A stretch of 23,745 nucleotides of DNA from Caryophanales bacterium UBA6331 (GTDB lineage Bacteria; Bacillota_I; Bacilli_A; RF39; UBA660), in the NCBI GenBank assembly GCA_002438065.1, contig DJSP01000094.1:1-23745 (forward strand), read 5' to 3'. The notes below the pieces were generated by a model that saw only the letters and a list, made by a program, of their open reading frames with translations, was not told the origin of the DNA and searched no databases. The position numbers and the translations under genes are program-made. Below, one piece after another: positions 1 through 7,637 of this stretch (within the stretch, counting starts at the first letter, position 1; every line of letters starts with the position of its first letter).

Positions 1-40
1 TTTTTTTTTGCATTTTTTTTGCTTTAGATGTAAACCTGTA

Positions 41-69
41 TTTACAATTAATATTTGATACAATATAAT
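41..69 (+). promoter_or_regulatory. SigA-type promoter of tsaE
   Basis: TTTACA at 41-46 and TATAAT at 64-69 are separated by 17 bp, a near-consensus vegetative promoter. Transcription would begin near 76, so the message starts almost at the Shine-Dalgarno AGGTGAT (76-82), about 12 nt before the tsaE ATG. The T-runs at 1-20 may be the tail of an upstream gene's terminator, but its stem is outside the window. Confidence 0.7.
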
Positions 70-87
70 TAGTATAGGTGATAAGAT

Positions 88-540
88 ATGGATTATAAAT
101 ATACATCAAGAAGTATTGATGACACTATGGAATTAGCTGAAAATATTGAATCAGAAAAATTTCCTGGCATGGTTATATGTCTAGATGGAGAATTAGGAAG
201 TGGAAAAACTGTCTTTGTTAAAGGATTTGCTAAATCACTAGGAATTTCTGAAACAATTACTAGTCCAACATTTAATTTAATTAAAGAATATGAATCAGGA
301 GAAATGCCACTATATCATATGGATGTTTATAGACTAGAAGGTAAATGTGAAACAATTGGTTTCAATGATTATTTCAATAAAAATGGAATTTGTATAATTG
401 AATGGTCAGACATGATATGTGATTGCTTACCTGAAGAAAGATTACAAATCGATTTTAAAATAATTGATGAAAATACTCGTATTCTAGTATTAAAACCATA
501 TGGTCAAAAATATGTTGATTTAGTAGAATCAGTACTATAA
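88..540 (+). CDS. tsaE: tRNA threonylcarbamoyladenosine biosynthesis ATPase TsaE
   Basis: TsaE is the small ATPase that works with TsaB and TsaD to place threonylcarbamoyl on A37 of ANN-decoding tRNAs in the cytosol. The 150-residue length is normal. A Walker A P-loop GELGSGKT lies at residues 34-41, followed by the family's TSPTF at 58-62, the MDVYR segment near 78-82 and the conserved Glu-Trp at 105-106. The start has the Shine-Dalgarno AGGTGAT just upstream. It heads a t6A cluster with tsaB, rimI and tsaD, but a terminator and a new start signal separate it from tsaB, so it may form its own transcript. Identification is firm from motifs and neighbours. Confidence 0.95.
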   Translation: MDYKYTSRSIDDTMELAENIESEKFPGMVICLDGELGSGKTVFVKGFAKSLGISETITSPTFNLIKEYESGEMPLYHMDVYRLEGKCETIGFNDYFNKNGICIIEWSDMICDCLPEERLQIDFKIIDENTRILVLKPYGQKYVDLVESVL

Positions 541-566
541 TAATGCAAAAGGCATTATTTTTTTTG
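539..566 (+). terminator. Intrinsic terminator after tsaE
   Basis: A perfect 8-bp stem, AATAATGC (539-546) with GCATTATT (552-559) around the loop AAAAG, runs into T558-T565. It begins inside the tsaE stop codon. It should end or attenuate transcription before tsaB, which has its own -10-like TATAAT at 578-583 but no good -35. Confidence 0.75.
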
Positions 567-607
567 ATAATTTATTGTATAATATAAGCATATTGGAGGT
601 TATTAAT

Positions 608-1183
608 ATGTTAAAATTATTTATAAGTACCTATAATGAATTAATTCAAATTGGATTAATCAAAGATAATGATTTAATTGACAAAAGTGAATATGAAACT
701 TACAAAAGTCATAGTGAATTTATTGTTCCCATGATTAAAGAAATATTAGAAAGAAACAAACTAAACGTTTCAAACTTGAATGAAATAATTGTGGTTAATG
801 GGCCAGGATCATTTACCGGAACACGTTTAGGTGTTACCGATGCCAAAATGCTTGCTTATACCTTAAACATTCCTATCAAAACAATTACAAGTATTGAAGC
901 TATCGCACTAAGTGTACCTGAAAAAGATAAATTTATTTGTATATCAGATAATAAAGGAAAATATATTGGTGAGTTTAAAGATAATAAACTAATAAAGGAC
1001 ATTTATTACATTAAAAATGACTTAGCTGAAGAATTATTTTCTAATACCAAAGATAAAGTATATATTGATAAAAAAATAGATCTAAATAAAATTTCAAATC
1101 AAATATCAACATTAAATCCCATAAATGTTCATTTAGCTAATCCAATATATATAAAAACTATTGAGGCATTAAGTGATAAGTAA
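608..1183 (+). CDS. tsaB: tRNA threonylcarbamoyladenosine biosynthesis protein TsaB
   Basis: TsaB is the inactive ASKHA-fold partner of TsaD in t6A synthesis. The signature NGPGSFTGTRLG and the following helix are present, as in the N-terminal domain of the family. I start at ATG 608 (191 residues), which has GGAGG at 595-599 with 8-nt spacing; an in-frame TTG at 575 lies within the promoter region and would add 11 residues. The protein is on the short side for TsaB (usually about 220-240), with a reduced C-terminal half, though it keeps the usual short end around NPIYIKT. The usual DTS at the N-terminus is replaced by IST. It overlaps rimI by 11 nt, indicating coupled translation. Confidence 0.9.
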   Translation: MLKLFISTYNELIQIGLIKDNDLIDKSEYETYKSHSEFIVPMIKEILERNKLNVSNLNEIIVVNGPGSFTGTRLGVTDAKMLAYTLNIPIKTITSIEAIALSVPEKDKFICISDNKGKYIGEFKDNKLIKDIYYIKNDLAEELFSNTKDKVYIDKKIDLNKISNQISTLNPINVHLANPIYIKTIEALSDK

Positions 1184-1580
1184 ATTAACGAATGATGACA
1201 TTCAAGAAGTTACCAAACTAGGAACAATATTAAATTCTAACTTTACAAAGCTTTTTCACATTGAAAATTTAAATCCAGATGAAGCAATTTTTATATATAA
1301 AGAAAATAATATTATTAAAGGATTTATTCACAATCAAAACGGAATAGATATAATAGATCTATTAAACATAATAGTTAAACCTGAATATCGAAATCAAGGA
1401 ATTGGTAGTGTTCTTCTTAAATATATAATTGATAATAAACAAGATAAAAAAATAATGTTAGAAGTAAGATCAAAAAATATTAACGCCATAAAATTATATC
1501 AAAAATATGATTTTAAAATTATAAACATTCGTAAAAATTATTACAAAGACGACGATGCAATAATTATGGAAAGGAATTAA
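1173..1580 (+). CDS. rimI: GNAT N-acetyltransferase, RimI-like
   Basis: This is a 135-residue GNAT-fold acetyltransferase. The acetyl-CoA binding motif A is seen as RNQGIG at residues 73-78 in the context IVKPEYRNQGIG, followed by motif B with ALKLYQK-like NAIKLYQKYDF, both typical of RimI. RimI acetylates the N-terminal alanine of ribosomal protein S18. Its place between tsaB and tsaD is the common arrangement in Firmicutes and supports the call. The start is GTG 1173, with GAGG at 1163-1166, and overlaps the end of tsaB; no better start lies downstream. The function on S18 is inferred from family and context rather than shown by the sequence. Confidence 0.85.
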   Translation: MISKLTNDDIQEVTKLGTILNSNFTKLFHIENLNPDEAIFIYKENNIIKGFIHNQNGIDIIDLLNIIVKPEYRNQGIGSVLLKYIIDNKQDKKIMLEVRSKNINAIKLYQKYDFKIINIRKNYYKDDDAIIMERN

Positions 1581-1582
1581 AT

Positions 1583-2587
1583 ATGAAAGATGTATATATA
1601 TTAGCCATAGAATCTTCTTGTGATGAAACAAGTATGTCAATAATTAAAAATGGAACAGAAGACGTAGCAACAACTATTTTAACCCAAATGAATACCCATG
1701 CTCTATATGGTGGTGTAGTGCCAGAAATAGCAAGTAGAATGCACACTGAAAGCATAACTTTAGTGTTAGAAGACATATTAAGTAAAACAAATTTAACATT
1801 GAATGATATTGATGCTGTTGCTGTTACATATGGTCCTGGTCTTTTAGGAAGCTTATTAGTTGGTGTAGAAGCAGCTAAAATAATTTCATTAGTTTATAAT
1901 AAACCTTTAATTAAAGTAAATCATATTGCTGGCCATATCTACGCTAATAATTTAGTAAAAAAAATGGAATTTCCATTACTTGCGTTAGTAGTTAGTGGTG
2001 GACATACCGAATTAGTATTAATGGAAGATGATTACAAATTTAAAGTATTAGCAAGTACTATGGATGATGCAATTGGTGAAGTGTATGATAAAGTAGCTAG
2101 AGTTTTAGATTTACCATATCCCGGAGGCCCAAATATTGAACGATTCGCTGAGCAAGGAACTCCAAGTTACAATTTACCAATACCACTTAATAACAATGAA
2201 TTAAATTTCTCATTTAGTGGTTTAAAGAGTGCCGTTATCAATTTAGTGCACAATGAAAAACAAAGAGAAAATGAAATTAGAAAATACGACCTTGCTTGTT
2301 CCTTTCAAACTATCGCAATTGATGAATTAATAAGAAAAACTGAACTAGCTCTTCAAAAATATAATTGTCAAAAAATGATAGTTGCCGGTGGCGTATCCGC
2401 TAATAAATATTTAAGATCAAAAATAGAAGCGCTTGCCAAAAAATATAACGTTGACTTAACTATTCCTCCAATAAAGTATTGTACTGACAATGCCGCAATG
2501 ATAGGTTGTGCTGCATACCCATTATATTTAAATAAAGAATTTACCGATTTGAATTTAAATGCCAGTAGCACAGCTGATCTATTCTAA
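1583..2587 (+). CDS. tsaD: tRNA N6-adenosine threonylcarbamoyltransferase TsaD
   Basis: TsaD is the catalytic subunit that transfers threonylcarbamoyl from its AMP adduct to A37 of tRNA. At 334 residues it has the normal length. The two metal-binding histidines are in NHIAGHIYAN (His114 and His118), the phosphate loop is SGGHTELV near 138-145, DDAIGEVYDKVAR and GGVSANKYLR follow, and the C-terminal CTDNAAMIG supplies the third metal ligand. The ATG follows a GGAAAGGA ribosome site that overlaps the end of rimI. It completes the TsaB-RimI-TsaD operon. All key residues are present, so the enzyme should be active. Confidence 0.97.
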   Translation: MKDVYILAIESSCDETSMSIIKNGTEDVATTILTQMNTHALYGGVVPEIASRMHTESITLVLEDILSKTNLTLNDIDAVAVTYGPGLLGSLLVGVEAAKIISLVYNKPLIKVNHIAGHIYANNLVKKMEFPLLALVVSGGHTELVLMEDDYKFKVLASTMDDAIGEVYDKVARVLDLPYPGGPNIERFAEQGTPSYNLPIPLNNNELNFSFSGLKSAVINLVHNEKQRENEIRKYDLACSFQTIAIDELIRKTELALQKYNCQKMIVAGGVSANKYLRSKIEALAKKYNVDLTIPPIKYCTDNAAMIGCAAYPLYLNKEFTDLNLNASSTADLF

Positions 2588-2588
2588 C

Positions 2589-2617
2589 TTGAAAAAATCA
2601 CACTTATATAGTAATAT
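2589..2617 (+). promoter_or_regulatory. SigA-type promoter of the 34-residue peptide gene
   Basis: TTGAAA at 2589-2594 and TAATAT at 2612-2617 are 17 bp apart, directly after the tsaD stop codon. Transcription would start near 2624, only about 8 nt before the ATG of the small gene. Confidence 0.5.
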
Positions 2618-2631
2618 GTAATAGATGGAAT

Positions 2632-2736
2632 ATGAAGAAAAAAGAAAAAGATATTAAATTTTATATACTAGTATCACTTGCCATAATTTTGCCAGTTTTA
2701 ATCTCAGTACTATATATCATTTTACTATCAAAATAA
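2632..2736 (+). CDS. Small single-pass membrane peptide (34 aa), function unknown
   Basis: A 34-codon open frame begins MKKKEKDIKF and continues as one uninterrupted hydrophobic segment (about residues 10-32, with one Pro) ending in SK. This gives a short cationic cytoplasmic tail plus one membrane span. It has its own SigA-type promoter and is followed at once by an intrinsic terminator, so it looks like a complete single-gene unit rather than chance reading. The ribosome site is poor (GATGGA close to the ATG) and the predicted leader is about 8 nt. I do not recognise a family. It could be a small regulator of a membrane complex; nothing in the sequence decides this. Confidence 0.5.
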   Translation: MKKKEKDIKFYILVSLAIILPVLISVLYIILLSK

Positions 2737-2739
2737 TTT

Positions 2740-2770
2740 AAAACCCAAACAAATAAAGGGTTTTTATTTT
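2740..2770 (+). terminator. Intrinsic terminator after the 34-residue peptide
   Basis: AAAACCC (2740-2746) pairs with GGGTTTT (2758-2764) around an 11-nt loop, followed by a T-rich tail to 2770. Confidence 0.7.
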
Positions 2771-2805
2771 CCAATTATTCTTGTATAATAGTTACGTACA
2801 AAGAG

Positions 2806-3537
2806 GTGATAAAAATAAAATTATTATTAAATTTAATAGCTGGTTTATTCTTTTTAATAGGTGTCTTAATATCATTAAAAAATAAAAATAATAAATCATT
2901 AGTTAACATCAGTGTTGCATCAGCATTTATAGTACTAATATATTTAGCAATATTTGATATTCTACCTGAATGTTTGGAAATGTTAGGAACTGAAAAAATA
3001 TACTTATTATTTATTGGTGTTTTAGTTGGATTTTTAAGTATTTTACTACTAGAAAAATTAATACCAAATCATAGTCATTATGAGAATTTAGAACATCATG
3101 AAAAACATTTAAATCACATTGTCATCATAACCTCATTAGCGCTTATTTTGCACAACATCGTTGAAGGAATAAGTATTTATGCCATATCATCTAACGATTT
3201 AAAATCAGGCCTATTATGTCTATTCGGTGTTGGAATGCACAATATCCCTTTTGGTATTGAGATAACAACACTATTAAATAAAGAAAAAACAAATAAAAAG
3301 TGGATATGTCTAACTTTATTAACATTTTCTACTTTTATTGGAGGTTTAATAATTTTACTCTTTGAAAAATACATGACAGACCTAGTGTTAGGTTTCATGT
3401 TAAGTTTATCTTTAGGAATGATTTTATATCTTCTAATATTTGAATTATTCACTGAATTAAAAGAAAATTTTAATAAATCAAGTATCATTGGAATAATAAT
3501 TGGCCTAATCGTAATGATTATTGGTCTAATAATATAA
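2806..3537 (+). CDS. ZIP-family metal permease, divergent
   Basis: A 243-residue, very hydrophobic protein with about eight membrane spans and the ZIP metal-site pattern: HNIVEG at residues 116-121 in TM4 and HNIPFG at 145-150 in TM5. A His-rich loop at 89-104 (HSHYENLEHHEKHLNH) precedes TM4, as is usual for zinc or divalent-metal carriers. The canonical second motif ends PEG; here Glu is replaced by Phe149, so ion selectivity or transport mode may differ. The annotated GTG at 2806 lies inside the GAGGTGAT that looks like the Shine-Dalgarno itself, so the true start may be the in-frame ATA at 2815. It precedes yebC by 21 nt and probably shares its transcript. Confidence 0.8.
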   Translation: MIKIKLLLNLIAGLFFLIGVLISLKNKNNKSLVNISVASAFIVLIYLAIFDILPECLEMLGTEKIYLLFIGVLVGFLSILLLEKLIPNHSHYENLEHHEKHLNHIVIITSLALILHNIVEGISIYAISSNDLKSGLLCLFGVGMHNIPFGIEITTLLNKEKTNKKWICLTLLTFSTFIGGLIILLFEKYMTDLVLGFMLSLSLGMILYLLIFELFTELKENFNKSSIIGIIIGLIVMIIGLII

Positions 3538-3558
3538 TAAAGAAAGAAGGAAATATAT

Positions 3559-4275
3559 ATGGGAAGAGCATATGAAGTAAGAAAAGCAAGTATTCAAAAA
3601 ACAGGAGCAATGAAAGCTAAGTTATATAGTAATTACGCCAAAGAAATTTATTTAGCCGCTAAAGGAAATCCTGAAATCGAAACAAATATTAATTTAAAAA
3701 GAGTTTGTGAAAAAGCTAAAAAAGAACAAGTACCTAGTGATATTATAAATAGAGCAATCGATAAAGCTAAAGGAGCCGGTGGAGAAGACTATCAAGAAGT
3801 AATTTATGAAGGATTTGGTCCTGGAAATAGTACATTTATAATTAAAACCTTAACAGACAATGTAAATCGTACTGTAAGTTTCGTTAGAACAGCATTTAAC
3901 AAAGTTCATAAATCATTAGGTGTAACAAATTCAGTATCATATAATTATGATTATCTAGGCGTAATTGTATTTAGAAGTGATAAAGAAGAAGAAATTTTTG
4001 AAGCATTATTAAATGAAGGAATCGAATTAGTAGATTTCAACAATGAAAATGGTAAAATTACAATATCATGTAATCCGACTGATTTTCATCATGTTAAAGA
4101 TGTTGTTGAAAAAATAGAACCAAATGTTGAATACATTTATGATGAAATTGGAAACTTTGCTAAAGAAGAAATAACTCTAACAGGCGAAGATAAAGAACTA
4201 TATGATCGTCTTTACAATATGTTAGAAGAAATAGACGATGTAACAGCAATCTATACAAACGTTAAAGAAGATTAA
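3559..4275 (+). CDS. yebC: YebC/TACO1-family translation factor (YeeI-type)
   Basis: At 238 residues this has the full family length and the hallmark segments IDKAKG, YEGFGPGNSTFI and LTDNVNRTVSFVRTAF. The N-terminus begins MGRAYEVRKAS rather than MAGHSKW, which places it nearer the YeeI/YebC2 branch. Proteins of this family bind the ribosome and ease stalling at proline-rich stretches; older literature calls them transcriptional regulators (PmpR). It has a strong upstream purine tract, AGAAAGAAGGA, and is followed after a single base by the pseudouridine synthase gene, so the two are probably co-translated. Confidence 0.9.
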   Translation: MGRAYEVRKASIQKTGAMKAKLYSNYAKEIYLAAKGNPEIETNINLKRVCEKAKKEQVPSDIINRAIDKAKGAGGEDYQEVIYEGFGPGNSTFIIKTLTDNVNRTVSFVRTAFNKVHKSLGVTNSVSYNYDYLGVIVFRSDKEEEIFEALLNEGIELVDFNNENGKITISCNPTDFHHVKDVVEKIEPNVEYIYDEIGNFAKEEITLTGEDKELYDRLYNMLEEIDDVTAIYTNVKED

Positions 4276-4276
4276 T

Positions 4277-4936
4277 ATGAAAAAATTAAATATCGCTTTT
4301 GAAGATAAAAATATTTTAGTAGTAAATAAACCATCTGGAATTTTAACTATCGCAACTGATAAAGAAAAAGAAAAAACGCTTTATCATGAAGTTTATAATT
4401 ATTTACACAAAAAGAATCAAAAAGTATTTATTGTAAATAGATTAGATAAAGATACGTCCGGATTTGTCGTATTTGCAAAAAATGAAAAAGCAAAATTAAG
4501 ATTTCAATCAACATGGGATAAAGTAATAAGAAAATATTATGGAGTAGTTATTGGTAAAATTGAAGAATCAAATAAAGTTATTAACTACATGTATGAAGGA
4601 AAAGATTTAAAAACATACATTACAAATGATAAGAACAAAGGTAAAAAATGTATTACCGAATACACTCCTATTAAAAATACTAACAAATATACATTGTTAG
4701 ATATTAACATCAAAACAGGAAGAAAAAATCAAATTAGAGTAACTCTTTCTAGTCTTGGTCATCCTTTAATAGGAGACAAAAAATATGGTGCAACCAAAAA
4801 TCCCATTGGTAGATTAGGACTTCATAACTATTATTTAAAATTTACTCATCCAATTACCAATGTTCAAATTGAACTTACTACTAAAGTTCCAAAAGAATTT
4901 GCTGAAATATTTGAAACAAAAAAGATATCATCCTAA
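4277..4936 (+). CDS. RluA-family RNA pseudouridine synthase, no S4 domain
   Basis: A 219-residue pseudouridine synthase of the RluA family. The catalytic loop reads NRLDKDTSG at residues 54-62, with Asp57 as the nucleophile; Asn replaces the common His before Arg. The later segments KTGRKNQIR and LGHPLIGDKKYG are typical of the family. There is no N-terminal S4 domain, unlike the RluD at 19236. Its RNA target (a 23S rRNA or tRNA uridine) cannot be told from the sequence. The ATG lies 1 nt after the yebC stop. The end overlaps the minus-strand ZIP gene by 9 nt with no visible hairpin between them. Confidence 0.88.
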   Translation: MKKLNIAFEDKNILVVNKPSGILTIATDKEKEKTLYHEVYNYLHKKNQKVFIVNRLDKDTSGFVVFAKNEKAKLRFQSTWDKVIRKYYGVVIGKIEESNKVINYMYEGKDLKTYITNDKNKGKKCITEYTPIKNTNKYTLLDINIKTGRKNQIRVTLSSLGHPLIGDKKYGATKNPIGRLGLHNYYLKFTHPITNVQIELTTKVPKEFAEIFETKKISS

Positions 4937-5698
4937 AGAGATATCTAAAAACATCATTATAATAAATCCAATTATTAAATAAAGAGCCATGAGTTCTTTA
5001 TTTTTATTTGCCATTGATTCCGGTATTAATTCAGTAACAATTACATACAGCATAGCACCTGCTGCTAGCGATAATAAGACTGGTAAAAGAATTGGAAACT
5101 TAATTGCTATAATTACTCCTACAACCCCTCCAATTGGCTCTACAATGGCTGTTAATCCACCAATTACAAAGGATTTTAATTTACTATAACCTTTTTTATA
5201 TAATGGAAAACTAATTGCCGATCCTTCAGGAAAATTTTGGATTGCAATTCCAATTGCTAAAGATATTGCACCAGTAATACTTGAAATTCCACCATAATAA
5301 ACACCCGCAAATGCAAGCCCAATTGCCATTCCTTCTGGAAAATTGTGAATAGTTATCGATAGTAATAAATTATTAACATTTTTCTTTTTCTTTCTTTTCT
5401 TATAAATATAATCACAATAATAAATTAACAAAGTTCCCGCCATAATTCCAATTGAAAGCAAAATTGAGGCATTACAATTCAAATTTTCTGCACTCTCCAT
5501 AGATGGAATCATTAATGAAAATATTGAACTGGAAAGCATAATTCCTGCTGATACACTAAGAAGTATATCCATAATATTTTGGTTAACTTTTTTTACTAAG
5601 AAAACCATTGCAGCCCCTAGTACTGTAATCAAAAATGTAAACGAGCAAGCAATCAACGCTTGGAAAATTGGATTCAAATTAATAAAAAAATCTACCAT
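4928..5698 (-). CDS. ZIP-family divalent metal transporter (ZupT/GufA-like)
   Basis: A 256-residue membrane protein with about eight spans. Both ZIP metal motifs are canonical: HNFPEG at residues 118-123 (TM4) and QNFPEG at 154-159 (TM5). A cationic loop KKRKKKK lies near 100-106. The family imports zinc, iron or manganese down a gradient. The ATG at 5698 is needed to keep the first membrane helix, but it has no Shine-Dalgarno and sits inside the palindrome that terminates rnj; a promoter match (TTAACA, 17 bp, TACTAT) places the transcript start almost on the ATG, so this may be a leaderless message. It converges on the pseudouridine synthase gene with a 9-nt overlap. Confidence 0.88.
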   Translation of the reverse strand: MVDFFINLNPIFQALIACSFTFLITVLGAAMVFLVKKVNQNIMDILLSVSAGIMLSSSIFSLMIPSMESAENLNCNASILLSIGIMAGTLLIYYCDYIYKKRKKKKNVNNLLLSITIHNFPEGMAIGLAFAGVYYGGISSITGAISLAIGIAIQNFPEGSAISFPLYKKGYSKLKSFVIGGLTAIVEPIGGVVGVIIAIKFPILLPVLLSLAAGAMLYVIVTELIPESMANKNKELMALYLIIGFIIMMFLDISLG

Positions 5699-5721
5699 AC
5701 TATATAGTATGACAGATTTTT
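5686..5721 (-). terminator. Palindromic terminator of rnj overlapping the next start codon
   Basis: A 36-bp near-palindrome (16 of 18 pairs), with the perfect core CATACTATATAGTATG at 5696-5711, begins 7 nt after the rnj stop. On the minus strand it is followed by a run of Ts, as in an intrinsic terminator. The ZIP start codon (5698-5696) lies in its 3' arm. Confidence 0.6.
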
Positions 5722-5732
5722 AAATATGTTAA
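5704..5732 (-). promoter_or_regulatory. Possible promoter of the minus-strand ZIP gene (leaderless)
   Basis: Read on the minus strand, TTAACA (5732-5727) and TACTAT (5709-5704) are 17 bp apart. The -35 overlaps the rnj stop codon and the predicted start of transcription falls at or within 1-2 nt of the ZIP ATG (5698). The -10 is only a partial match. Confidence 0.35.
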
Positions 5733-7393
5733 TTCTTAACTTCCATTATAACTGGTATAATTATAGGTCTTCTACCTGTTAATTCATTAATAAATGGTGA
5801 TAATTCTAAAATAATTTGATTTTTTAAATCTACATAACTATAACCATTTTTAAGAGATTCTCTAACAACACTATTTACCTTATCTTCGATATTTTTAATT
5901 AATTCCGCATTCTCATTAACTAAAATAAATCCTCTAGTAGTAATATTTGGTTTAAGTAAAAGCTCTCTCGTATTTGGATTAACATTAATAATAACGCATA
6001 AAATACCTTCTTTAGACATAAATTGACGATCTCTAATAACAGTAGATCCAACATCTCCAATTCTAGAGCCATCTACATAAACATCTCCAGCTTGAATATG
6101 TTTACCAATTCTTGCACCATCTTTAGTTAATTCAACAGAATCTCCATTTTTACAAATAAAGATATTTTCTTTAGGTATTCCACATAAATTAGCTAAATCA
6201 CCATGCGTTTTAAGCATTCTATACTCACCATGAACTGGCATAAAATACTCGGGTTTAATAATTCTAAGCATCCATTTAAGTTCTTCTTGTTTAGCATGTC
6301 CTGAAGTATGAATATCAGATAATTCCGAATTAGTATAAACTCTTACACCCTTTAAATATAATTTATTAATAATTTTATTTATTGAAGCTTTATTTCCGGG
6401 AATTGGACTAGAAGAGAATACAACAATATCATCAGGTAATAATGAAATTTGTTTATGTGTTCCATTAGCAATTCTAGATAAAGCCGCAAGAGGTTCCCCT
6501 TGAGAACCAGTACATAAAATACAAATTTGATTCTTCTTTAAATCTTTAGCCTCATTAGCATCAATAAATATTGTTTTATCAGTAATTAAATTATTCTTAA
6601 TTGCAATCTCTTTCGCATTTTCCATTGATCTACCAAAAGTAACAATCTTACGATTATTCTTTCTACAAGTTTCCACAATGTGTTTAATACGATAAATATT
6701 AGATGCAAATGTCGCAATAATAATTCTAGAAGTATGCATTGCAAATACATCATTAAGTGCTTCATCTACTAAAGATTCACTATTAGAGTATCCCGGAATA
6801 CAGGCATTTGTACTATCAGCAAGTAAAATTTTAACTCCTTCTTTACCAAGTTCAGCCATCTTATGAATATCAGCCATCGGTCCAATGGGTGTTAAATCAA
6901 ACTTAAAATCTCCTGTTTCAAATATTGTCCCATTTGGTGTCTTAACAACAATTGCATAACTTCCCGGAATAGAGTGTGTAGTTCCTACAAAAGAAACTGT
7001 CATATATTTATATTTTAAAACAGTATCAGCATCAAACTCTTTTAAGTTTTTATAATCCATATTTTTATCTTCAAACTTTTTAATAATTAAATCACATGCA
7101 ATTTTAGAAGCATAAATAACTGGAATATTAACATTTTGTAGTAAGAAAGTAATACCACCAATATGATCCTCATGTCCATGAGTTATAACTAATGCTTTAA
7201 TTTTATCTTCATTTTGTTTTAAATATGTAATATCTTGAATAACATAATCTACTCCTAAAAGTCCTGCTTCTGGAAACATAACACCAGCATCAATAATGAT
7301 AATCTCGTTTTTATGTTCAATAACATACATATTTTTTCCAACTTCACCTAATCCACCTAAAGCGAATATAGACGTAACTTCCTCATTTTTCAT
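5729..7393 (-). CDS. rnj: Ribonuclease J
   Basis: RNase J is the 5'-to-3' exonuclease and endonuclease that governs mRNA turnover and rRNA maturation in Firmicutes lacking RNase E. The 554 residues match the family length. The metallo-beta-lactamase core shows GGLGEVGKNMYV at 13-24, the zinc motif HGHEDHIGG at 72-80, THSIPGS and ETGDFKFD further on, and the beta-CASP domain with CTGSQGEP and the GHAKQEEL segment; MPVHGEYR precedes the C-terminal part. The ATG follows a strong AAGGAGGAAG site. It has its own SigA-type promoter in the divergent region shared with sigF. Only one RNase J is present in the window. Confidence 0.96.
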   Translation of the reverse strand: MKNEEVTSIFALGGLGEVGKNMYVIEHKNEIIIIDAGVMFPEAGLLGVDYVIQDITYLKQNEDKIKALVITHGHEDHIGGITFLLQNVNIPVIYASKIACDLIIKKFEDKNMDYKNLKEFDADTVLKYKYMTVSFVGTTHSIPGSYAIVVKTPNGTIFETGDFKFDLTPIGPMADIHKMAELGKEGVKILLADSTNACIPGYSNSESLVDEALNDVFAMHTSRIIIATFASNIYRIKHIVETCRKNNRKIVTFGRSMENAKEIAIKNNLITDKTIFIDANEAKDLKKNQICILCTGSQGEPLAALSRIANGTHKQISLLPDDIVVFSSSPIPGNKASINKIINKLYLKGVRVYTNSELSDIHTSGHAKQEELKWMLRIIKPEYFMPVHGEYRMLKTHGDLANLCGIPKENIFICKNGDSVELTKDGARIGKHIQAGDVYVDGSRIGDVGSTVIRDRQFMSKEGILCVIINVNPNTRELLLKPNITTRGFILVNENAELIKNIEDKVNSVVRESLKNGYSYVDLKNQIILELSPFINELTGRRPIIIPVIMEVKN

Positions 7394-7450
7394 ATATATC
7401 TTCCTCCTTAATAACTTAATAAAAAATTTAAAAGTTTAAATTGCTTAATA

Positions 7451-7479
7451 ATTATAGTACAATTCTTTCATTTTGTCTA
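7451..7479 (-). promoter_or_regulatory. SigA-type promoter of rnj
   Basis: Minus strand: TAGACA (7479-7474), a 17-bp spacer, then TATAAT (7456-7451). Five of six -35 bases and all -10 bases match consensus. The leader to the rnj ATG is about 50 nt. Confidence 0.75.
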
Positions 7480-7480
7480 G

Positions 7481-7611
7481 TTTACACATTAAATTAAAAA
7501 TAGCCAAACTAAATTTACACAATAATTTGACCAATAAAAGTAAACAAACAAATTAATTATTATATCTTTTCATATTTTATTACTAACTATTTTACACACA
7601 TACTTTACACA
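7481..7611 (+). repeat. Four TTTACACA repeats between rnj and sigF
   Basis: The octamer TTTACACA occurs in the same orientation at 7481, 7514, 7591 and 7604. The first lies beside the rnj -35 and the last two lie upstream of the Spo0A-box match and sigF. The sites resemble DnaA boxes (TTATNCACA) with one or two changes, but no regulator can be named. They account for much of the otherwise structureless 304-bp intergenic stretch 7394-7697. Confidence 0.5.
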
Positions 7612-7637
7612 ATAAATTATCATAAAAAGATATAGAT

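Noticed and set aside
3177..3488. Minus-strand 103-codon frame inside the ZIP gene
   Set aside because: It is the shadow of a clearly coding plus-strand gene and lacks a ribosome site; the same holds for the other long frames lying opposite tsaD, sigF, tdk, the flippase, trmB and the pilin-like gene.
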